47,127 bases of DNA from Sphingomonadaceae bacterium (GTDB lineage Bacteria; Pseudomonadota; Alphaproteobacteria; Sphingomonadales; Sphingomonadaceae), in contig CANJCQ010000027.1 in assembly GCA_947473355.1 (NCBI GenBank), positions 1-47,127 of the forward strand. The letters are read 5' to 3'. The translations under genes and the position numbers were made by a program. Positions within the stretch are counted from its first letter, which is position 1; each line of letters begins with the position of its first letter. Positions 23,142-34,483 of this stretch are shown piece after piece. The notes beneath the pieces were generated by a model. That model saw nothing but the letters and a program-made list of their open reading frames with translations, had not been told where the DNA came from and made no database searches.

Positions 23142-25214
23142 ATGGCACGCAGCCATCCGCTCTCGATGTATCGCAATATCGGTATCATGGCGCATATCGA
23201 CGCCGGCAAGACCACGACCACCGAGCGCATCCTGTTTTATACCGGCAAGAGCTACAAGATCGGCGAAGTGCACGATGGCGCAGCGACGATGGACTGGATG
23301 GAGCAGGAACAGGAACGCGGCATCACGATCACTTCGGCTGCGACGACCTGCTTCTGGAAAGACCACCGGATCAACATCATCGATACTCCCGGCCACGTTG
23401 ACTTCACCATCGAAGTCGAGCGTTCGCTGCGCGTGCTGGATGGTGCGGTCGCGTGTTTTGACGGCGTTGCGGGCGTTGAGCCCCAGTCCGAGACCGTGTG
23501 GCGCCAGGCTGACAAGTATGGCGTGCCGCGCATGTGTTTCATCAACAAGCTCGACCGCACCGGCGCGAACTTCAAGTACTGCGTGCAGTCGATCATCGAC
23601 CGTCTCGGCGCCAAGCCTGCGGTGCTTTACATCCCGATCGGTCTTGAAGCGGACCTCAAGGGTCTGGTCGATCTGGTCGAAAACCGGGCGATCATCTGGA
23701 AGGACGAAGCGCTGGGTGCGGAATTCTTCTACGAGGATATCCCCGCCGATCTTGCCGACGAAGCCGCGCAGTATCGCATGGATCTGATCGAACTGGTCAT
23801 CGATCAGGACGACGATGCGATGGAAGCCTATCTCGACGGCAAGGAGCCCGATGTCGCGACGCTGAAGGCCTGCATCCGCAAGGGCACGCTCAACCAGTCG
23901 TTCGTTCCGGTCTGCTGCGGATCGGCGTTCAAGAACAAGGGTGTTCAGCCTCTGCTTGATGCCGTGGTCGATTATCTGCCTTCGCCGCTCGACATTGAAG
24001 ACGTCCAGGGCGTCAAGATGGACAGCGACGAGAAGGACAGCCGTCCGCCCGAGGACGACGCGCCGTTCAGCGCGCTGGCGTTCAAGGTGATGAACGATCC
24101 TTTTGTTGGCACACTTACCTTCATCCGCATCTATTCGGGCACGCTCACCAAGGGCACCTATCTGAATTCGGTCAAGGACAAGAAGGAAAAGGTCGGACGC
24201 ATGCTCGAAATGCATGCCAACGACCGCAAGGACGTCGACGAGGCATTTGCCGGCGACATCATCGCGCTGGCCGGTATGAAGGAAACCACCACCGGCGATA
24301 CGCTGTGCGCCGAGCGGTCCCCGATCGTGCTTGAGCGGATGGAATTCCCCGAGCCGGTGATCGAGCTGTCAGTGGAACCCAAGACCAAGGCCGACCAGGA
24401 AAAGATGGGCATTGCGCTCAACCGCCTGTCTGCCGAAGATCCCTCGTTCCGCGTTTCGACCGATCACGAATCGGGCCAGACGATCATCAAGGGAATGGGC
24501 GAACTTCACCTCGAAATCCTGGTTGACCGCATGAAGCGCGAATTCAAGGTCGAGGCCAATGTCGGTGCGCCCCAGGTGGCTTACCGCGAATATCTCGCGA
24601 AGCCGGTGGACATCGATTACACCCACAAGAAGCAGTCGGGTGGATCGGGCCAGTTCGGACGCATCAAGTTCCGCCTGAAGCCGGGCGAGCGCGGCAGCGG
24701 CGTCGTCTTCAACGACAACATCAAGGGCGGCAATATTCCCAAGGAATATATCCCCTCGGTCGAGAAGGGCATGCGCGAGACTGCACTGGGCGGTTCGCTG
24801 ATCGGCTTCCCGATCATCGATTTCGAGATCGAGCTTTATGACGGCGCCTATCATGACGTCGATTCCTCGGCGCTGGCGTTTGAAATTGCCGGACGGGCAG
24901 GCATGCGTGAAGCGGCCCAGAAGTCGGGCATCAAGCTGCTCGAGCCGATCATGAAGGTGGAGGTCGTCACTCCCGATGATTATCTCGGCGACGTCATCGG
25001 CGACATGAACAGCCGCCGTGGCCAGATCCAGGGCACCGACACACGCGGCAATGCCCAGGCAGTCGAAGCCATGGTGCCGCTGGCGAACATGTTCGGCTAC
25101 GTCAACCAGCTGCGCTCGTTCACGCAAGGACGCGCGAATTACTCGATGTTTTTCTCCCATTATGAAGAGGTCCCGGCAAACGTCGCGGCCGAAGTTAAGG
25201 AGAAACTCGCCTGA
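23142..25214 (+). CDS. fusA: Elongation factor G
   Basis: A full-length 690-residue translational GTPase driving ribosomal translocation. The G1 motif is [15 protein letters not shown] near residues 15-29, the G3 motif is DTPGHVDF and the G4 motif is NKLDR. Domains II to V follow, with the domain IV segment [23 protein letters not shown] precedes the ATG. It is the third gene of the str operon, 78 nt after rpsG. Confidence 0.98.
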   Translation: MARSHPLSMYRNIGIMAHIDAGKTTTTERILFYTGKSYKIGEVHDGAATMDWMEQEQERGITITSAATTCFWKDHRINIIDTPGHVDFTIEVERSLRVLDGAVACFDGVAGVEPQSETVWRQADKYGVPRMCFINKLDRTGANFKYCVQSIIDRLGAKPAVLYIPIGLEADLKGLVDLVENRAIIWKDEALGAEFFYEDIPADLADEAAQYRMDLIELVIDQDDDAMEAYLDGKEPDVATLKACIRKGTLNQSFVPVCCGSAFKNKGVQPLLDAVVDYLPSPLDIEDVQGVKMDSDEKDSRPPEDDAPFSALAFKVMNDPFVGTLTFIRIYSGTLTKGTYLNSVKDKKEKVGRMLEMHANDRKDVDEAFAGDIIALAGMKETTTGDTLCAERSPIVLERMEFPEPVIELSVEPKTKADQEKMGIALNRLSAEDPSFRVSTDHESGQTIIKGMGELHLEILVDRMKREFKVEANVGAPQVAYREYLAKPVDIDYTHKKQSGGSGQFGRIKFRLKPGERGSGVVFNDNIKGGNIPKEYIPSVEKGMRETALGGSLIGFPIIDFEIELYDGAYHDVDSSALAFEIAGRAGMREAAQKSGIKLLEPIMKVEVVTPDDYLGDVIGDMNSRRGQIQGTDTRGNAQAVEAMVPLANMFGYVNQLRSFTQGRANYSMFFSHYEEVPANVAAEVKEKLA

Positions 25215-25347
25215 CGGTGAGTGGGGTCAACGAGAAGCTTGCCTAAGCGGCAAGATAAGATTAGGGGCGGCGCCTGTTTCAGCGGGTGCCTCCCTCCCGA
25301 AGATTTCAATATGTATTTCAATTCAGGCGAAGAAGAAGGTTTGAACA

Positions 25348-26538
<1,191 letters not shown>

Positions 26539-26551
26539 TATAGGCCGCGCT

Positions 26552-26599
26552 CCGCCGGGGGAGCCAGATTCGTTCTGGCACCCCCGGCGGTCGGTTTTT
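26552..26599 (+). terminator. Rho-independent terminator of the str operon
   Basis: A long imperfect stem, CCGCCGGGGG-AG-CCAGA / TCTGG-CA-CCCCCGGCGG (26552-26590), closes a small loop and is followed by TCGGTTTTT. It starts 13 nt after the tuf stop codon. Confidence 0.9.
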
Positions 26600-26601
26600 C
26601 G

Positions 26602-26635
26602 GGCCAAGTCTTCAAATTTGGCCTGTTTTGTTTTT
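26602..26635 (+). terminator. Second, weaker terminator or attenuator before rpsJ
   Basis: The stem GGCCAA / TTGGCC (26602-26607 and 26618-26623) with a 10-nt loop is followed by TGTTTTGTTTTT. It lies 24 nt upstream of rpsJ and directly after the tuf terminator. It may be a back-up terminator, or the leader of the S10 operon may be read through it. Confidence 0.6.
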
Positions 26636-26659
26636 GCTCTTTCTCATCGGTAGTCGGAC

Positions 26660-26971
26660 ATGGAAGCCCAGAATATTCGCATTCGCCTCAAGGCGTTTGA
26701 TCACCGCGTACTCGATCAGGCAACTGGCGAAATCGCGGAGACCGCTCGCCGCACCGGCGCGCTGATTCGTGGCCCCATTCCTCTTCCGACGAGAATCGAA
26801 AAGTTCACCGTGAACCGCGGACCGCACATCGACAAGAAGTCGCGTGAGCAGTTCGAGGTGCGCACCTACAAGCGGCTGCTCGATATCGTGCAGCCCAACG
26901 CCACCACTGTTGACGCGCTGATGAAGCTCGACCTGGCAGCTGGCGTGAACGTCGAGATCAAGCTCGCGTAG
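26660..26971 (+). CDS. rpsJ: 30S ribosomal protein S10
   Basis: A 103-residue S10, part of the small-subunit head and of the NusB-NusE antitermination complex. Conserved parts are [34 protein letters not shown] and the [16 protein letters not shown] segment. No good ribosome binding site precedes ATG 26660. It opens the S10 operon, but a spacer of 295 nt unusual for this position separates it from rplC. Confidence 0.98.
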   Translation: MEAQNIRIRLKAFDHRVLDQATGEIAETARRTGALIRGPIPLPTRIEKFTVNRGPHIDKKSREQFEVRTYKRLLDIVQPNATTVDALMKLDLAAGVNVEIKLA

Positions 26972-26980
26972 GCGAGCGCA

Positions 26981-27055
26981 GCCCCCGCGCAGGCGGGGGT
27001 CGCAGGAATTCTAGGCCGGTTATGCCGGCCTGAGGCCCCCGCCTTCGCGGGGGAA
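26981..27055. repeat. Triple hairpin block between rpsJ and rplC
   Basis: Three consecutive palindromes: CCCCCGC-GCAG-GCGGGGG (26982-26999), GGCCGG-TTAT-GCCGGCC (27014-27030) and CCCCCGC-CTTC-GCGGGGG (27036-27053). The outer two can also pair with each other. It is related to family I. The rest of the spacer (27056-27266) has a further hairpin (CCTCCCCC...GGGAGGGG, about 27153-27176) and no gene. Confidence 0.75.
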
Positions 27056-27266
27056 CACTAAGGTTTTTGGAGGGTAACCTCCACGGACATAGGGATACCT
27101 CCGGCACCAGCCTTCGGGCACTTTGGCCGGGCAAGCGTCCCCCGTCTCGCTTTCCTCCCCCATTCCGGGAGGGGAAGGCACTCAGCCCGGACGGGGCTCG
27201 CTCATATTTTGGGTTGAACACGCCTTTCGGGATGGTCCCGTCAGGCCTCTGTATGGAGTATGGATC

Positions 27267-28172
27267 ATGCGCACCGGCGTGATCGCCAGGAAAGTGGGAA
27301 TGACCCGCCTGTTTCAGGAGGACGGCCGGCATGTGCCCGTTACCGTCCTGTCGCTGGAAGAGTGTCAGGTCGTCTCGGTCCGCACCGCAGAGCGCGACGG
27401 TTATGTCGCTCTCCAGCTCGGCGCGGGCACGGCGAAACAGAAGAATGTAGCCAAGCCGCAACGCGAACATTTCGCCAAGGCGCAGGTGCCTCTCAAGGCC
27501 CGCGTCTGCGAATTCCGTGTGGCTGATGATGCCGTGCTCGAAGTCGGCGCGACGATTGCTGCCTCGCACTTTGTGCCGGGCCAGCTGGTCGATGTTGCCG
27601 GGCACACGCAGGGCAAGGGCTTTGCGGGCGGCATGAAGCGCTGGGGTTTCGGCGGCATGCGCGCCACCCACGGCGTTTCGATCAGCCACCGTGCCTTGGG
27701 TTCGACTGGCCAACGCCAGGATCCGGGCCGCGTCTTCAAGAACAAGAAGATGGCCGGTCACATGGGTGACAAGGAACGCACCCAGCAGAATCTCGAAGTC
27801 GTGCGCGTCGATGACGAACGCGGCCTGATCTTCGTCAAGGGCTCGGTGCCCGGCGCCAAGAACGCCTGGCTGACGGTCAAGGACTCGGTCAAGGTTCCGC
27901 GCCACGCCGAAGCGCCGTATCCCGGTGCCCTGAAGGGCGCCAACGATGTGGCTGAGCCGATCGCTGAAGAAGAAGTGATTGTTCAGGAGCAGGCACAGGA
28001 TGATGTGGCCCCAGAGGCAGCAGCCCCAGAGGCAGCAGCACCAGAGGCAGCAGCACCAGAGGCAGCAGCACCAGAGGCAGCAGCACCAGAGGCAGCAGCA
28101 CCAGAGGCAGCAGCACCAGAGGCAGCAACTCCCGAGGCTTCGGCCCCGGCCCAAGACGGTCAGGAGGGCTAA
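27267..28172 (+). CDS. rplC: 50S ribosomal protein L3 with PEAAA-repeat tail
   Basis: A 301-residue L3. The normal body (about residues 1-232) begins [16 protein letters not shown] and contains the rRNA-binding loop with [14 protein letters not shown] and [16 protein letters not shown]. The remaining residues are an added acidic, Ala/Pro-rich tail: a Glu/Gln-rich linker, then seven PEAAA units and degenerate PEAAT and PEASA units. Family members are usually near 210-250 residues. The tail is low complexity and probably disordered on the ribosome surface. ATG 27267 is the start by homology. Confidence 0.97.
   Translation: MRTGVIARKVGMTRLFQEDGRHVPVTVLSLEECQVVSVRTAERDGYVALQLGAGTAKQKNVAKPQREHFAKAQVPLKARVCEFRVADDAVLEVGATIAASHFVPGQLVDVAGHTQGKGFAGGMKRWGFGGMRATHGVSISHRALGSTGQRQDPGRVFKNKKMAGHMGDKERTQQNLEVVRVDDERGLIFVKGSVPGAKNAWLTVKDSVKVPRHAEAPYPGALKGANDVAEPIAEEEVIVQEQAQDDVAPEAAAPEAAAPEAAAPEAAAPEAAAPEAAAPEAAAPEAATPEASAPAQDGQEG
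28011..28145 (+). repeat. 15-bp tandem repeat inside rplC
   Basis: Eight units of CCAGAGGCAGCAGCA run from 28011 to 28130; six are identical, the first ends GCC and the eighth ends ACT. A ninth diverged unit (CCCGAGGCTTCGGCC) ends at 28145. Each unit encodes PEAAA. The near identity of the DNA, including codon choice, indicates recent slippage or unequal exchange and likely length variation between strains. Confidence 0.95.
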
Positions 28173-28175
28173 GCC

Positions 28176-28802
28176 ATGAAAGTCAAAGTCCTCAAGATTG
28201 ATGGTTCGGCCGGCAAGGGCGACATCGAACTCAATGATGCAGTATTCGGCGTTGAGCCGCGTGCCGACATCCTCCACCGCGTGGTAACCTGGCAGCTCGA
28301 GAACCGTCGCGGCATCGCCCGCGCCACTCGCGAGCGTTCGGAAGTTGCCCGCACCGGCAAGAAGCTCGGCAACCAGAAGGGCGGCGGCACCGCCCGTCAC
28401 GGCGACCGTGCAGCTCCGATCTTCATCGGCGGCGGCAAGGCTCATGGCGCACGTCGCCGTGAGTTTGATGTGTCGCTGAACAAGAAGGTCCGCGCGCTGG
28501 GTCTCAAGATGGCACTCTCGGCCAAGGCGAAAGCCGGCCTGGTCGTTGTCGACAACCTGGAACTCACCGATGCCAAGACCAAGCTCCTGGTCGGCCAGCT
28601 GGCCAAGGCAAGCTGGGGCAAGAAGGTCCTCGTGATCGATGGCGAGTCAGTGGACGCAGGTTTCGCCCGCGCCGCAGGCAACATCGTCGGGCTCAACGTG
28701 CTCCCGGCAGTCGGCGCCAATGTCTATGACATTCTCAAGCATGACACGCTGGTGCTGACCCGCGCTGCGGTCGAAAAACTGGAGGCGCGGTTCAATGGCT
28801 AA
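28176..28802 (+). CDS. rplD: 50S ribosomal protein L4
   Basis: A 208-residue L4, which lines the exit tunnel and in enterobacteria also represses the S10 operon. Conserved parts are [18 protein letters not shown] and the extended loop [20 protein letters not shown] reaching into the 23S rRNA. The C-terminal domain is intact. It starts 3 nt after the rplC stop codon and overlaps rplW by 8 nt. Confidence 0.97.
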   Translation: MKVKVLKIDGSAGKGDIELNDAVFGVEPRADILHRVVTWQLENRRGIARATRERSEVARTGKKLGNQKGGGTARHGDRAAPIFIGGGKAHGARRREFDVSLNKKVRALGLKMALSAKAKAGLVVVDNLELTDAKTKLLVGQLAKASWGKKVLVIDGESVDAGFARAAGNIVGLNVLPAVGANVYDILKHDTLVLTRAAVEKLEARFNG

Positions 28803-29106
28803 GGCTGCAATCGACACGCGTCACTATGACGTTATCGTCGCCCCGCACATCACCGAAAAGGCAACGCTGCTCTCCGAGCACAACGCCGTGGTGTTCCGCG
28901 TGGCGCAGGACGCGACCAAGCCGCAGATCAAGGCTGCGGTCGAAGCTCTGTTTGGTGTCAAGGTCACCGGCGTCAACACGCTGACGGTCAAGGGCAAGAC
29001 CAAGCGGTGGAAGGGTCGTCCCTATACCCGTTCCGATGTAAAGAAGGCTGTTGTCACGCTGGCCGAAGGCCAGTCGATTGACATCACCGAAGGGCTGCGG
29101 GGTTAG
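28795..29106 (+). CDS. rplW: 50S ribosomal protein L23
   Basis: A 103-residue L23 at the tunnel exit, the docking site for trigger factor and SRP. Family parts are [35 protein letters not shown] and [16 protein letters not shown]. The start overlaps the end of rplD by 8 nt, supporting coupled translation. Confidence 0.97.
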   Translation: MAKAAIDTRHYDVIVAPHITEKATLLSEHNAVVFRVAQDATKPQIKAAVEALFGVKVTGVNTLTVKGKTKRWKGRPYTRSDVKKAVVTLAEGQSIDITEGLRG

Positions 29107-29110
29107 ACCG

Positions 29111-29947
29111 ATGGCACTCAAGAATTACAATCCGACCAGCCCCTCACGCCGCGCGCTGATCCTCGTCGACAAATCGTCGCTGTGGAAGGGCAAGCCGGTC
29201 AAGGCGCTGACCGAAGGCAAGAGCAAGAGCGGCGGGCGCAACAACAAGGGCCACGTCACCTCGCGCGGCATTGCAGGCGGCCATAAGCAGTCGTACCGGA
29301 TCATCGATTTCAAGCGCCGCAAGTGGGATAGCCCTGCGACCGTCGAGCGCATGGAATACGATCCCAACCGCACGGCTTTCATCGCGCTCATCAAGTATGA
29401 AGATGGCACGCAGACCTACATCCTCGCGCCTCAGCGTCTTGCCGTTGGCGACAGCGTGGTTGCCGGTGAAAAGACCGACGTCAAGCCGGGCAACGCCATG
29501 TTGCTCAGCCAGATGCCGGTCGGCACGATCATCCACAATGTCGAGATGAAGCCGGGCAAGGGCGGGCAGATCGCTCGCTCCGCCGGGACTTACGTCCAGC
29601 TGGTTGGCCGTGATCGCGGCATGGTCATCGTCCGCCTCAATTCGGGTGAACAGCGCTATCTGCGCGGCGATTGCATGGGCACGGTTGGCGCGGTTTCGAA
29701 CCCCGACAACCAGAACCAGAACTTCGGCAAGGCCGGGCGCACGCGCTGGCAGGGCCGTCGTCCGCTAACCCGCGGTGTCGCCAAGAACCCGGTCGATCAC
29801 CCGCATGGCGGCGGCGAAGGCCGCACCTCGGGCGGTCGTCATCCGGTGACCCCATGGGGCAAGCCGACCAAGGGTGCCCGCACCCGCAGCAACAAGCAGA
29901 CGGACAAGATGATTATCCGTTCGCGTCACGCCAAGAAGAAGAGGTAA
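29111..29947 (+). CDS. rplB: 50S ribosomal protein L2
   Basis: A 278-residue L2, next to the peptidyl transferase centre. The N-terminus ([14 protein letters not shown]) and the strongly conserved C-terminal segments [17 protein letters not shown] and [15 protein letters not shown] are intact. ATG 29111 is chosen by homology and lies 4 nt after rplW; an upstream in-frame extension overlaps rplW and is rejected. Confidence 0.98.
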   Translation: MALKNYNPTSPSRRALILVDKSSLWKGKPVKALTEGKSKSGGRNNKGHVTSRGIAGGHKQSYRIIDFKRRKWDSPATVERMEYDPNRTAFIALIKYEDGTQTYILAPQRLAVGDSVVAGEKTDVKPGNAMLLSQMPVGTIIHNVEMKPGKGGQIARSAGTYVQLVGRDRGMVIVRLNSGEQRYLRGDCMGTVGAVSNPDNQNQNFGKAGRTRWQGRRPLTRGVAKNPVDHPHGGGEGRTSGGRHPVTPWGKPTKGARTRSNKQTDKMIIRSRHAKKKR

Positions 29948-29953
29948 GCGCCG

Positions 29954-30232
29954 ATGGCACGTTCCGTCTGGAAAGGCCCGTTCGTCGACCTGCATCTGCT
30001 CAAGAAGGCAGAGGGTGCGCAGGAACAAGGCCAGCGCGCAGGTCCGATCAAGACCTGGTCGCGTCGCTCGACCATTTTGCCGCAGTTCGTGGGTCTCACG
30101 TTCAACGTCTATAATGGCCGCAAGTTCATCCCGGTCTCGGTCAACGAGGACATGGTCGGCCACAAGCTCGGTGAATTCTCGCCGACGCGGACCTTCCCTG
30201 GCCATGCTGCCGACAAGAAGGGCAAACGCTGA
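29954..30232 (+). CDS. rpsS: 30S ribosomal protein S19
   Basis: A 92-residue S19 in the small-subunit head, contacting S13 and 16S rRNA. Typical motifs are [37 protein letters not shown] and [19 protein letters not shown]. The stop codon overlaps the rplV start (TGATG). Confidence 0.98.
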   Translation: MARSVWKGPFVDLHLLKKAEGAQEQGQRAGPIKTWSRRSTILPQFVGLTFNVYNGRKFIPVSVNEDMVGHKLGEFSPTRTFPGHAADKKGKR

Positions 30233-30621
30233 TGGGCAAGGAAAAATCCCCGCGCCGCGTGGCGGACAACGAGGCACTGTCGGTCGGCACGCAGATCCGC
30301 GGCTCGGCCCAGAAGCTCGGCCTCGTCGCTGCGCTGATCCGTGGCCGCAAGGTTGAAGAGGCGCTCAACATCCTGTCCTTCTCGACGAAGAGCATGGCTG
30401 TCGATGCCCGCAAGGTGCTCGCCTCGGCGATTGCCAATGCCGAGAACAACCACAATCTCGACGTCGATTCGTTGGTCATTGTTGAAGCCAGCGTCGGCAA
30501 GTCGATCACCATGAAGCGCTTCCACACCCGCGGTCGCGGCAAGTCGACCCGCATTCTCAAGCCGTTCTCACGGCTGCGGATTGTCGTGCGCGAAGTGTCA
30601 GACGAAGCAGGGGAGGCCTGA
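30232..30621 (+). CDS. rplV: 50S ribosomal protein L22
   Basis: A 129-residue L22, whose beta hairpin reaches into the exit tunnel. Conserved parts are KLGLVAALIRGRKVEEALNIL and KRFHTRGRGKSTRILKPFSR. A 16-residue N-terminal extension (KEKSPRRVADNE) precedes the usual start of the domain. It overlaps rpsS by one base. Confidence 0.97.
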   Translation: MGKEKSPRRVADNEALSVGTQIRGSAQKLGLVAALIRGRKVEEALNILSFSTKSMAVDARKVLASAIANAENNHNLDVDSLVIVEASVGKSITMKRFHTRGRGKSTRILKPFSRLRIVVREVSDEAGEA

Positions 30622-30624
30622 ACC

Positions 30625-31338
30625 ATGGGTCACAAGAGTAACCCGATCGGCCTGCGCCTCCAGATCAACCGCACCTGGGACAGCCGCTGGTACGCCGAAG
30701 GCCGCAACTATGCCAAGATGCTTGAGGAAGATCTCAAGATCCGCAAGTTCGTCATGACGACTTTGCCACAGGCCGCTATCTCCAAGGTCGTGATCGAGCG
30801 TCCTGCCAAGCTTTGCCGCATCTCGATTTATGCTGCCCGTCCCGGTGTCATCATCGGCAAGAAGGGCGCGGATATCGAAAAGCTGCGCCTCCAGCTCGCC
30901 GCAATGACCAGCAGCGACGTCAAGCTCAACATCGTCGAAATCCGCAAGCCGGAAGTCGATGCCAAGCTCGTGGCGCAAGGCATTGCCGACCAGCTGGTTC
31001 GCCGCGTTGCTTTCCGCCGCGCGATGAAGCGTGCGGTGCAATCTGCGCTGCGGCTTGGTGCCGAAGGCATCAAGATCACCTGTGGTGGCCGTCTCGGCGG
31101 GGCGGAAATCGCCCGCGTTGAATGGTACCGTGAAGGCCGCGTTCCGCTGCATACCCTGCGCGGCAATGTCGACTATGCAACAGCCGAGGCACTGACTGCC
31201 TACGGCATCATCGGTATCAAGTGCTGGATCTTCAAGGGCGAGATTCTCGGCCATGATCCGATGGCGCAAGACCGGTTGATGATGGAGGCCCAGACCTCCG
31301 GCGTGCGCCCGGCGCGCGAAGAACACCGCAGGAACTAA
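30625..31338 (+). CDS. rpsC: 30S ribosomal protein S3
   Basis: A 237-residue S3, part of the mRNA entry site and helicase activity. It begins [19 protein letters not shown]. The KH domain motif is [14 protein letters not shown], and the C-terminal domain has the [18 protein letters not shown] segment. AGGGGAGGCC precedes the ATG; rplP follows after 3 nt. Confidence 0.98.
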   Translation: MGHKSNPIGLRLQINRTWDSRWYAEGRNYAKMLEEDLKIRKFVMTTLPQAAISKVVIERPAKLCRISIYAARPGVIIGKKGADIEKLRLQLAAMTSSDVKLNIVEIRKPEVDAKLVAQGIADQLVRRVAFRRAMKRAVQSALRLGAEGIKITCGGRLGGAEIARVEWYREGRVPLHTLRGNVDYATAEALTAYGIIGIKCWIFKGEILGHDPMAQDRLMMEAQTSGVRPAREEHRRN

Positions 31339-31341
31339 GCC

Positions 31342-31776
31342 ATGCTGCAACCGAAAAAACACAAGTTCCGCAAGGCCTTCAAGGGCCGGATCAAGGGCGA
31401 CGCCAAGGGCGGCACCGATCTCAACTTCGGCTCCTATGGCCTCAAGGCGATGGAACCGGAGCGGATCACCGCTCGCCAGATCGAAGCGGCTCGCCGCGCG
31501 ATCACGCGCCACATCAAGCGCCAGGGCCGTCTCTGGATCCGCATCTTCCCGGATGTTCCGGTGTCGAAGAAGCCTGCCGAAGTCCGTCAGGGCAAGGGCA
31601 AGGGTTCGGTCGAATATTGGGCAGCACGGGTCAAGCCGGGCCGCATCCTGTTTGAACTGGATGGCGTTCCGGGTCCGCTCGCAGCAGTCGCGTTCCAGCG
31701 CGCAGCGATGAAGCTGCCGATCAAAGTAAAGGTCGTTGCCCGCCTGGGTGACACCTCGCATCTGGGAGCCTCATGA
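31342..31776 (+). CDS. rplP: 50S ribosomal protein L16
   Basis: A 144-residue L16 near the A site of the large subunit. It begins [19 protein letters not shown], and carries the conserved [20 protein letters not shown] segment and [17 protein letters not shown] with the Arg of the hydroxylation site family. Its stop codon overlaps the rpmC start. Confidence 0.98.
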   Translation: MLQPKKHKFRKAFKGRIKGDAKGGTDLNFGSYGLKAMEPERITARQIEAARRAITRHIKRQGRLWIRIFPDVPVSKKPAEVRQGKGKGSVEYWAARVKPGRILFELDGVPGPLAAVAFQRAAMKLPIKVKVVARLGDTSHLGAS

Positions 31777-32021
31777 TGGCCGCCAAGAAGACCGAGAAGA
31801 CGGCTCCCAAGTCGTCAGCCAAGATCGAGGGCATGCGCGTCAAGAGCGACGACCAGTTGTCCGGCGATCTCGCCGAACTCAAGCGCGAGGCCTTCAACCT
31901 GCGCTTTCAGGCGGCGACCAATCAGCTCGAGCGTCCGGCCCGCATCAAGGAAGTGCGCCGCGACATCGCCCGTATCAAGACGCTGCAGACCGAGCGCACC
32001 AGCGCTTCGGTCAAGGCGTAA
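31773..32021 (+). CDS. rpmC: 50S ribosomal protein L29
   Basis: An 82-residue L29 at the tunnel exit. The usual protein of about 65 residues corresponds to [20 protein letters not shown] through [10 protein letters not shown]; it is preceded here by about 20 basic residues ([18 protein letters not shown]). The start is ATGATG at 31773 or 31776, overlapping rplP, and I judge it more likely than the internal Met at residue 21 because it is coupled. Confidence 0.93.
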   Translation: MMAAKKTEKTAPKSSAKIEGMRVKSDDQLSGDLAELKREAFNLRFQAATNQLERPARIKEVRRDIARIKTLQTERTSASVKA

Positions 32022-32031
32022 GGAGAACACC

Positions 32032-32301
32032 ATGCCAAAACGTATTCTGGTAGGGACCGTGGTCTCCGACAAGACGGATAAGACCGTAGTGGTCAAGGTC
32101 GAGCGCAAGGTGAAGCACCCGCTTTACGGCAAGATCATCCGCCGCTCGAAAAAGTATCATGCCCACGATGAAGAGAATGTCTTCAAGGCGGGTGAGACCG
32201 TGCGGATCGAAGAGACCCGCCCGATTTCGAAGCTGAAGACGTGGAAGGTTCTTGACCGCGTCCAGGCAAGCAAGGGCGTGGCTGTTGAGGCTGACGTTTG
32301 A
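32032..32301 (+). CDS. rpsQ: 30S ribosomal protein S17
   Basis: An 89-residue S17, an early 16S rRNA binder. Family parts are [20 protein letters not shown] and [31 protein letters not shown] precedes ATG 32032. It closes the S10 operon; the following 184-nt spacer contains a palindromic repeat. Confidence 0.97.
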   Translation: MPKRILVGTVVSDKTDKTVVVKVERKVKHPLYGKIIRRSKKYHAHDEENVFKAGETVRIEETRPISKLKTWKVLDRVQASKGVAVEADV

Positions 32302-32327
32302 ATTATGCGTAACGCCCCCTGACCCGC

Positions 32328-32406
32328 CTATGCTGAGCTTGTCGAAGCACTGCTTTTTTCTTCGGCGCCGCTGAAAGTAAGAGCAGCCCTTCGACAAGCT
32401 CAGGGT
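32328..32406. repeat. Palindromic repeat, family II-like, between rpsQ and rplN
   Basis: TGAGCTTGTCGAAGCACTGC (32333-32352) is mirrored by GCAGCCCTTCGACAAGCTCA (32383-32402), with a TTTTTT run in the spacer. It lies at the S10/spc operon junction. The long stem may modulate read-through. The remaining 80 nt before rplN hold no recognisable gene or clear promoter. Confidence 0.75.
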
Positions 32407-32485
32407 AATCGGGGTTGGGTAAGGCAAGGAATTTTGGAACTACCGGGGCAAGTCTCGGCAAGCCAGTTGAGAAGGAAACGGATCG

Positions 32486-32854
32486 ATGATCCAGATGCAG
32501 TCCAATCTCGACGTCGCGGATAACAGCGGCGCCAAGCGCGTCCAGTGCATCAAGGTGCTGGGCGGCTCGAAGCGCCGTGTTGCCGGCGTCGGCGACGTGA
32601 TCGTGGTGTCGGTGAAAGAGGCCCAGCCTCGCGCCCGCGTCAAGAAGGGCGATGTTCACCGCGCGGTGATCGTTCGCACCCGCAAGGAAGTGCGCCGCAC
32701 TGATGGCTCGGTAATCCGCTTTGATACCAATGCCGCTGTTCTGATCAACAAGAACGAGGAGCCGATCGGCACTCGTATCTTTGGCCCGGTTGTGCGCGAA
32801 CTGCGCAGCAAGGGCTTCATGAAGATCATCAGCCTTGCGCCGGAGGTGCTGTAA
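32486..32854 (+). CDS. rplN: 50S ribosomal protein L14
   Basis: A 122-residue L14 at the subunit interface. It begins [19 protein letters not shown]; the other conserved parts are [20 protein letters not shown] and [28 protein letters not shown] precedes the ATG. It opens the spc operon and overlaps rplX by one base. Confidence 0.98.
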   Translation: MIQMQSNLDVADNSGAKRVQCIKVLGGSKRRVAGVGDVIVVSVKEAQPRARVKKGDVHRAVIVRTRKEVRRTDGSVIRFDTNAAVLINKNEEPIGTRIFGPVVRELRSKGFMKIISLAPEVL

Positions 32855-33177
32855 TGGCCGCTGCAAAGATCAAGAAGGGCGATAACGTTTTCGTCCGTTC
32901 GGGCAAGGACAAGGGCCGCACCGGCACGGTGCTGCAGGTCATGCCCAAGGACGGCAAGCTGCTGGTGCAGGGCGTCAATGTCGCCACGCGTCACCGCAAG
33001 CCTACCCAGGAAAATCCGCAAGGCGGGATCGATCGCCGCGAGGCGCCGATGCATATTTCCAAGGTCGCTCTGACCGATCCCAAGAGTGGCAAGCCCACCC
33101 GGGTCCGGTTTGAGACCGGCAAGGATGGCGTAAAGGTCCGGATTGCTGTGAAGTCCGGGGAGAAAATCGATGGCTGA
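32854..33177 (+). CDS. rplX: 50S ribosomal protein L24
   Basis: A 107-residue L24, an assembly initiator for the large subunit. The KOW motif is seen as [39 protein letters not shown] follows as usual. The 3' end overlaps rplE by 8 nt. Confidence 0.97.
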   Translation: MAAAKIKKGDNVFVRSGKDKGRTGTVLQVMPKDGKLLVQGVNVATRHRKPTQENPQGGIDRREAPMHISKVALTDPKSGKPTRVRFETGKDGVKVRIAVKSGEKIDG

Positions 33178-33751
33178 TTCCTATACCCCCCGCATGAAGC
33201 AGCGCTATGATGACGTCGTAACCAAGGCGATGACTGAGCGTTTCGGCTACAAGAACCACATGGAAGTGCCCAAGATCGAGAAGATCACGATCAACATGGG
33301 CGTGGGCGAAGGCACGCAAGACAAAAAGAAGGTCACGATTGCCGCCGAAGAAATGGCGCTGATCGCCGGCCAGAAGCCAGTGATCGTCAAGGCCAAGAAG
33401 TCGGTTGCCCAGTTCAAACTGCGCGAAGGCATGGCGATTGGCTGCAAGGTCACGCTGCGCCGCGAACGCATGTATGAATTCCTCGACCGTCTGATCACTG
33501 TCGCCATGCCCCGCATCCGTGACTTTCGCGGCCTCAACCCGAAGAGCTTCGACGGGCGCGGCAACTATGCGATGGGCCTGAAGGAGCAGATCATCTTCAC
33601 CGAGATCAGCTACGACCAGATCGACAAGGTGCGTGGCATGGACATCATTGTCACCACCACTGCCAAGACCGACGACGAAGCGCGCGAGCTGCTGCGTCTG
33701 TTCGGTTTCCCTTTCCCACCGGAAGCTGTTGAAGAACAGCAGGCCGCGTAA
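33170..33751 (+). CDS. rplE: 50S ribosomal protein L5
   Basis: A 193-residue L5, which binds 5S rRNA and the P-site tRNA. Conserved parts are [34 protein letters not shown] and [20 protein letters not shown]. It overlaps rplX and is followed by rpsN after 20 nt. Confidence 0.98.
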   Translation: MADSYTPRMKQRYDDVVTKAMTERFGYKNHMEVPKIEKITINMGVGEGTQDKKKVTIAAEEMALIAGQKPVIVKAKKSVAQFKLREGMAIGCKVTLRRERMYEFLDRLITVAMPRIRDFRGLNPKSFDGRGNYAMGLKEQIIFTEISYDQIDKVRGMDIIVTTTAKTDDEARELLRLFGFPFPPEAVEEQQAA

Positions 33752-33771
33752 GAAAAAGAGAGCTTAAGTCC

Positions 33772-34077
33772 ATGGCGAAACTGAGTTCCGTTAACAAGAA
33801 TGAGCGTCGCAAGAAGCTCGTTGTGCAATATGCGGCCAAATATGCCGCGCTGAAGGCCCAGGCCGCTGACAAGTCGCTCGACGACGGCGACCGGCTTATG
33901 GCGCGTTTGAAGATGGCTGAACTGCCGCGAAATGCGAACCCCACCCGGGTGCGCAACCGCTGCGCCACCACCGGCCGCCCGCGCGGCTATTATCGCAAGT
34001 TCGGCCTGTGCCGCATCGAACTGAGGGACCTTGCCAACAAAGGCATGATCCCCGGTGTGACCAAGTCGAGCTGGTAA
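33772..34077 (+). CDS. rpsN: 30S ribosomal protein S14
   Basis: A 101-residue S14 of the long, zinc-free type. The C-terminal signature [19 protein letters not shown] is present, with only one Cys pair member, so the CxxC zinc site of the short form is absent. AAGAGAGCTTAAGTCC precedes the ATG. Confidence 0.97.
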   Translation: MAKLSSVNKNERRKKLVVQYAAKYAALKAQAADKSLDDGDRLMARLKMAELPRNANPTRVRNRCATTGRPRGYYRKFGLCRIELRDLANKGMIPGVTKSSW

Positions 34078-34087
34078 GGATACAGCG

Positions 34088-34483
34088 ATGGCATTGACCG
34101 ATCCCCTGGGCGATATGCTCACCCGCATCCGCAACGGCCAGCGTGCGAAGAAGGACTCCGTCCTCTCGCCCGCATCACGGCTGCGTGCACGCGTGCTCGA
34201 AGTTCTCCAGCGTGAGGGCTATATCCGTGGCTATGCCGAGGACGCCACCGGCGCCCACCCGCAGCTGCGCATCGAGCTGAAATATTTCGAAGGCGAACCT
34301 GCAATCAAGCATGTCGCCCGCGTGTCCAAGCCGGGCCGCCGGGTCTATTCGGGCAGCCAGGAGCTGCCGGTGATCCGCAACGGGCTTGGCATCACCATCG
34401 TCTCGACGCCGCGCGGCGTGCTTTCGGATGCCGAAGCGCGCGCTGCCAATGTTGGCGGCGAAGTGCTTGCGGAGGTGTTCTGA
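34088..34483 (+). CDS. rpsH: 30S ribosomal protein S8
   Basis: A 131-residue S8, which binds the central domain of 16S rRNA and is the feedback repressor of the spc operon in E. coli. Conserved parts are [28 protein letters not shown] and [16 protein letters not shown]. The stop codon overlaps the rplF start (TGATG). Confidence 0.98.
   Translation: MALTDPLGDMLTRIRNGQRAKKDSVLSPASRLRARVLEVLQREGYIRGYAEDATGAHPQLRIELKYFEGEPAIKHVARVSKPGRRVYSGSQELPVIRNGLGITIVSTPRGVLSDAEARAANVGGEVLAEVF

Noticed and set aside
23079..24215. 378-codon frame on the minus strand
   Set aside because: Antisense shadow of fusA with no ribosome binding site or domain.
26958..28445. 495-codon frame on the minus strand with Leu/Trp/Cys repeats
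   Set aside because: It is antisense to rplC and rplD; the Cys-rich repeat is only the complement of the PEAAA minisatellite.
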